From the NCBI GenBank assembly GCA_039105265.1, contig JAPFFF010000074.1, positions 248,001-312,000 on the forward strand: a stretch of DNA of 64,000 bases, read 5' to 3'. The stretch is from Tritrichomonas musculus. Its lineage: Eukaryota > Parabasalia > Tritrichomonadida > Tritrichomonadidae. Positions 63,898 to 64,000 of the stretch are shown piece after piece. Within the stretch, counting starts at the first letter, position 1. The number at the start of each line of letters is the position of its first letter. The notes beneath the pieces were generated by a model, which saw only the letters and a list, made by a program, of their open reading frames with translations, was not told where the DNA came from and made no database searches. The translations under genes were made by a program, and so were the position numbers.

Positions 63898-64000
63898 GGT
63901 CATTAATAAACAATTCTTCTCTTAATTTTTTTAATTCTTTTATTTTTATATTTCTACGGTTTTTAGGTTAATAAAGGTCAATTTAATCACACTTAAAATG
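63898..64000. other. AT-rich end of window
   Basis: Nothing recognisable apart from T-rich tracts. No element end is visible here. Confidence 0.5.

Noticed and set aside
1-64000. Ciliate origin (Tlr-type Polinton)
   Set aside because: TAA, TAG and TGA all serve as stops at conserved gene ends, so a ciliate code with reassigned stops does not fit.

Overview
This window is a stack of Maverick/Polinton-type elements in what is most likely a trichomonad (parabasalid) genome. The DNA is AT-rich and the genes have no visible introns. TAA, TAG and TGA all end genes, which argues against a ciliate code. Many start codons lie a few bases after a TCA-type initiator like that known from Trichomonas. 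Mavericks are known to be extremely abundant in Trichomonas. The host name is inference; no clear host housekeeping gene is present.

Layout. A 23-bp minisatellite (1..860, resuming 46402..47899) is interrupted by element B (861..46395; 6-bp target duplication AACGAC). B is about 20.9 kb once its own guest is removed. Element A (920..25539, 24.6 kb; 5-bp target duplication CAGCA) sits inside the left terminal inverted repeat (TIR) of B, 59 bp from its end. Right of the satellite are a duplicated 220-bp segment, a fragment of another coding sequence (48162..48379), and a third element, C, whose left end is at 48380 and whose right end is not seen. All three elements begin AGTAGTA.

Element A looks whole. 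It carries two giant fibre-like proteins, a 243-aa protein, a GIY-YIG-type protein and a protein-primed family B DNA polymerase (pPolB). These are followed by a regulator-like gene inside an inverted repeat, and by a minus-strand block for a bZIP-like protein, small conserved proteins, an HNH protein, major capsid protein (MCP), ATPase, integrase and a penton-like protein. Element B has complete, apparently identical 696-bp TIRs, each coding for the same 132-aa protein. Its inside holds a different, longer pPolB with an embedded HNH domain, a tail-fibre-like protein, integrase, a different MCP, a packaging ATPase and several accessory genes shared with A; it looks to have about one break. Element C keeps the A-type morphogenesis block in the same order (penton-like, integrase, ATPase, two small proteins, MCP, small conserved proteins, bZIP-like). 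It has no polymerase; instead it has a small HUH Rep endonuclease near its left end and a separate superfamily 3 helicase, plus a Ulp1/adenain-like protease.

How the genes work together. MCP, penton-like protein, ATPase and (in C) the protease form a virion-assembly set; the integrase inserts the element; pPolB (A, B) or Rep plus helicase (C) replicates it. The two most striking points are the replacement of the replication module in C on an A-like backbone, and a gene present in both A and B at non-equivalent places, each time in a gap between converging genes and each time bounded by inverted repeats of GTGA/TCAC boxes. After C come an AT-rich minisatellite with higher-order structure (61010..61965) and two unrecognised genes, which may belong to C, to the host or to another element.
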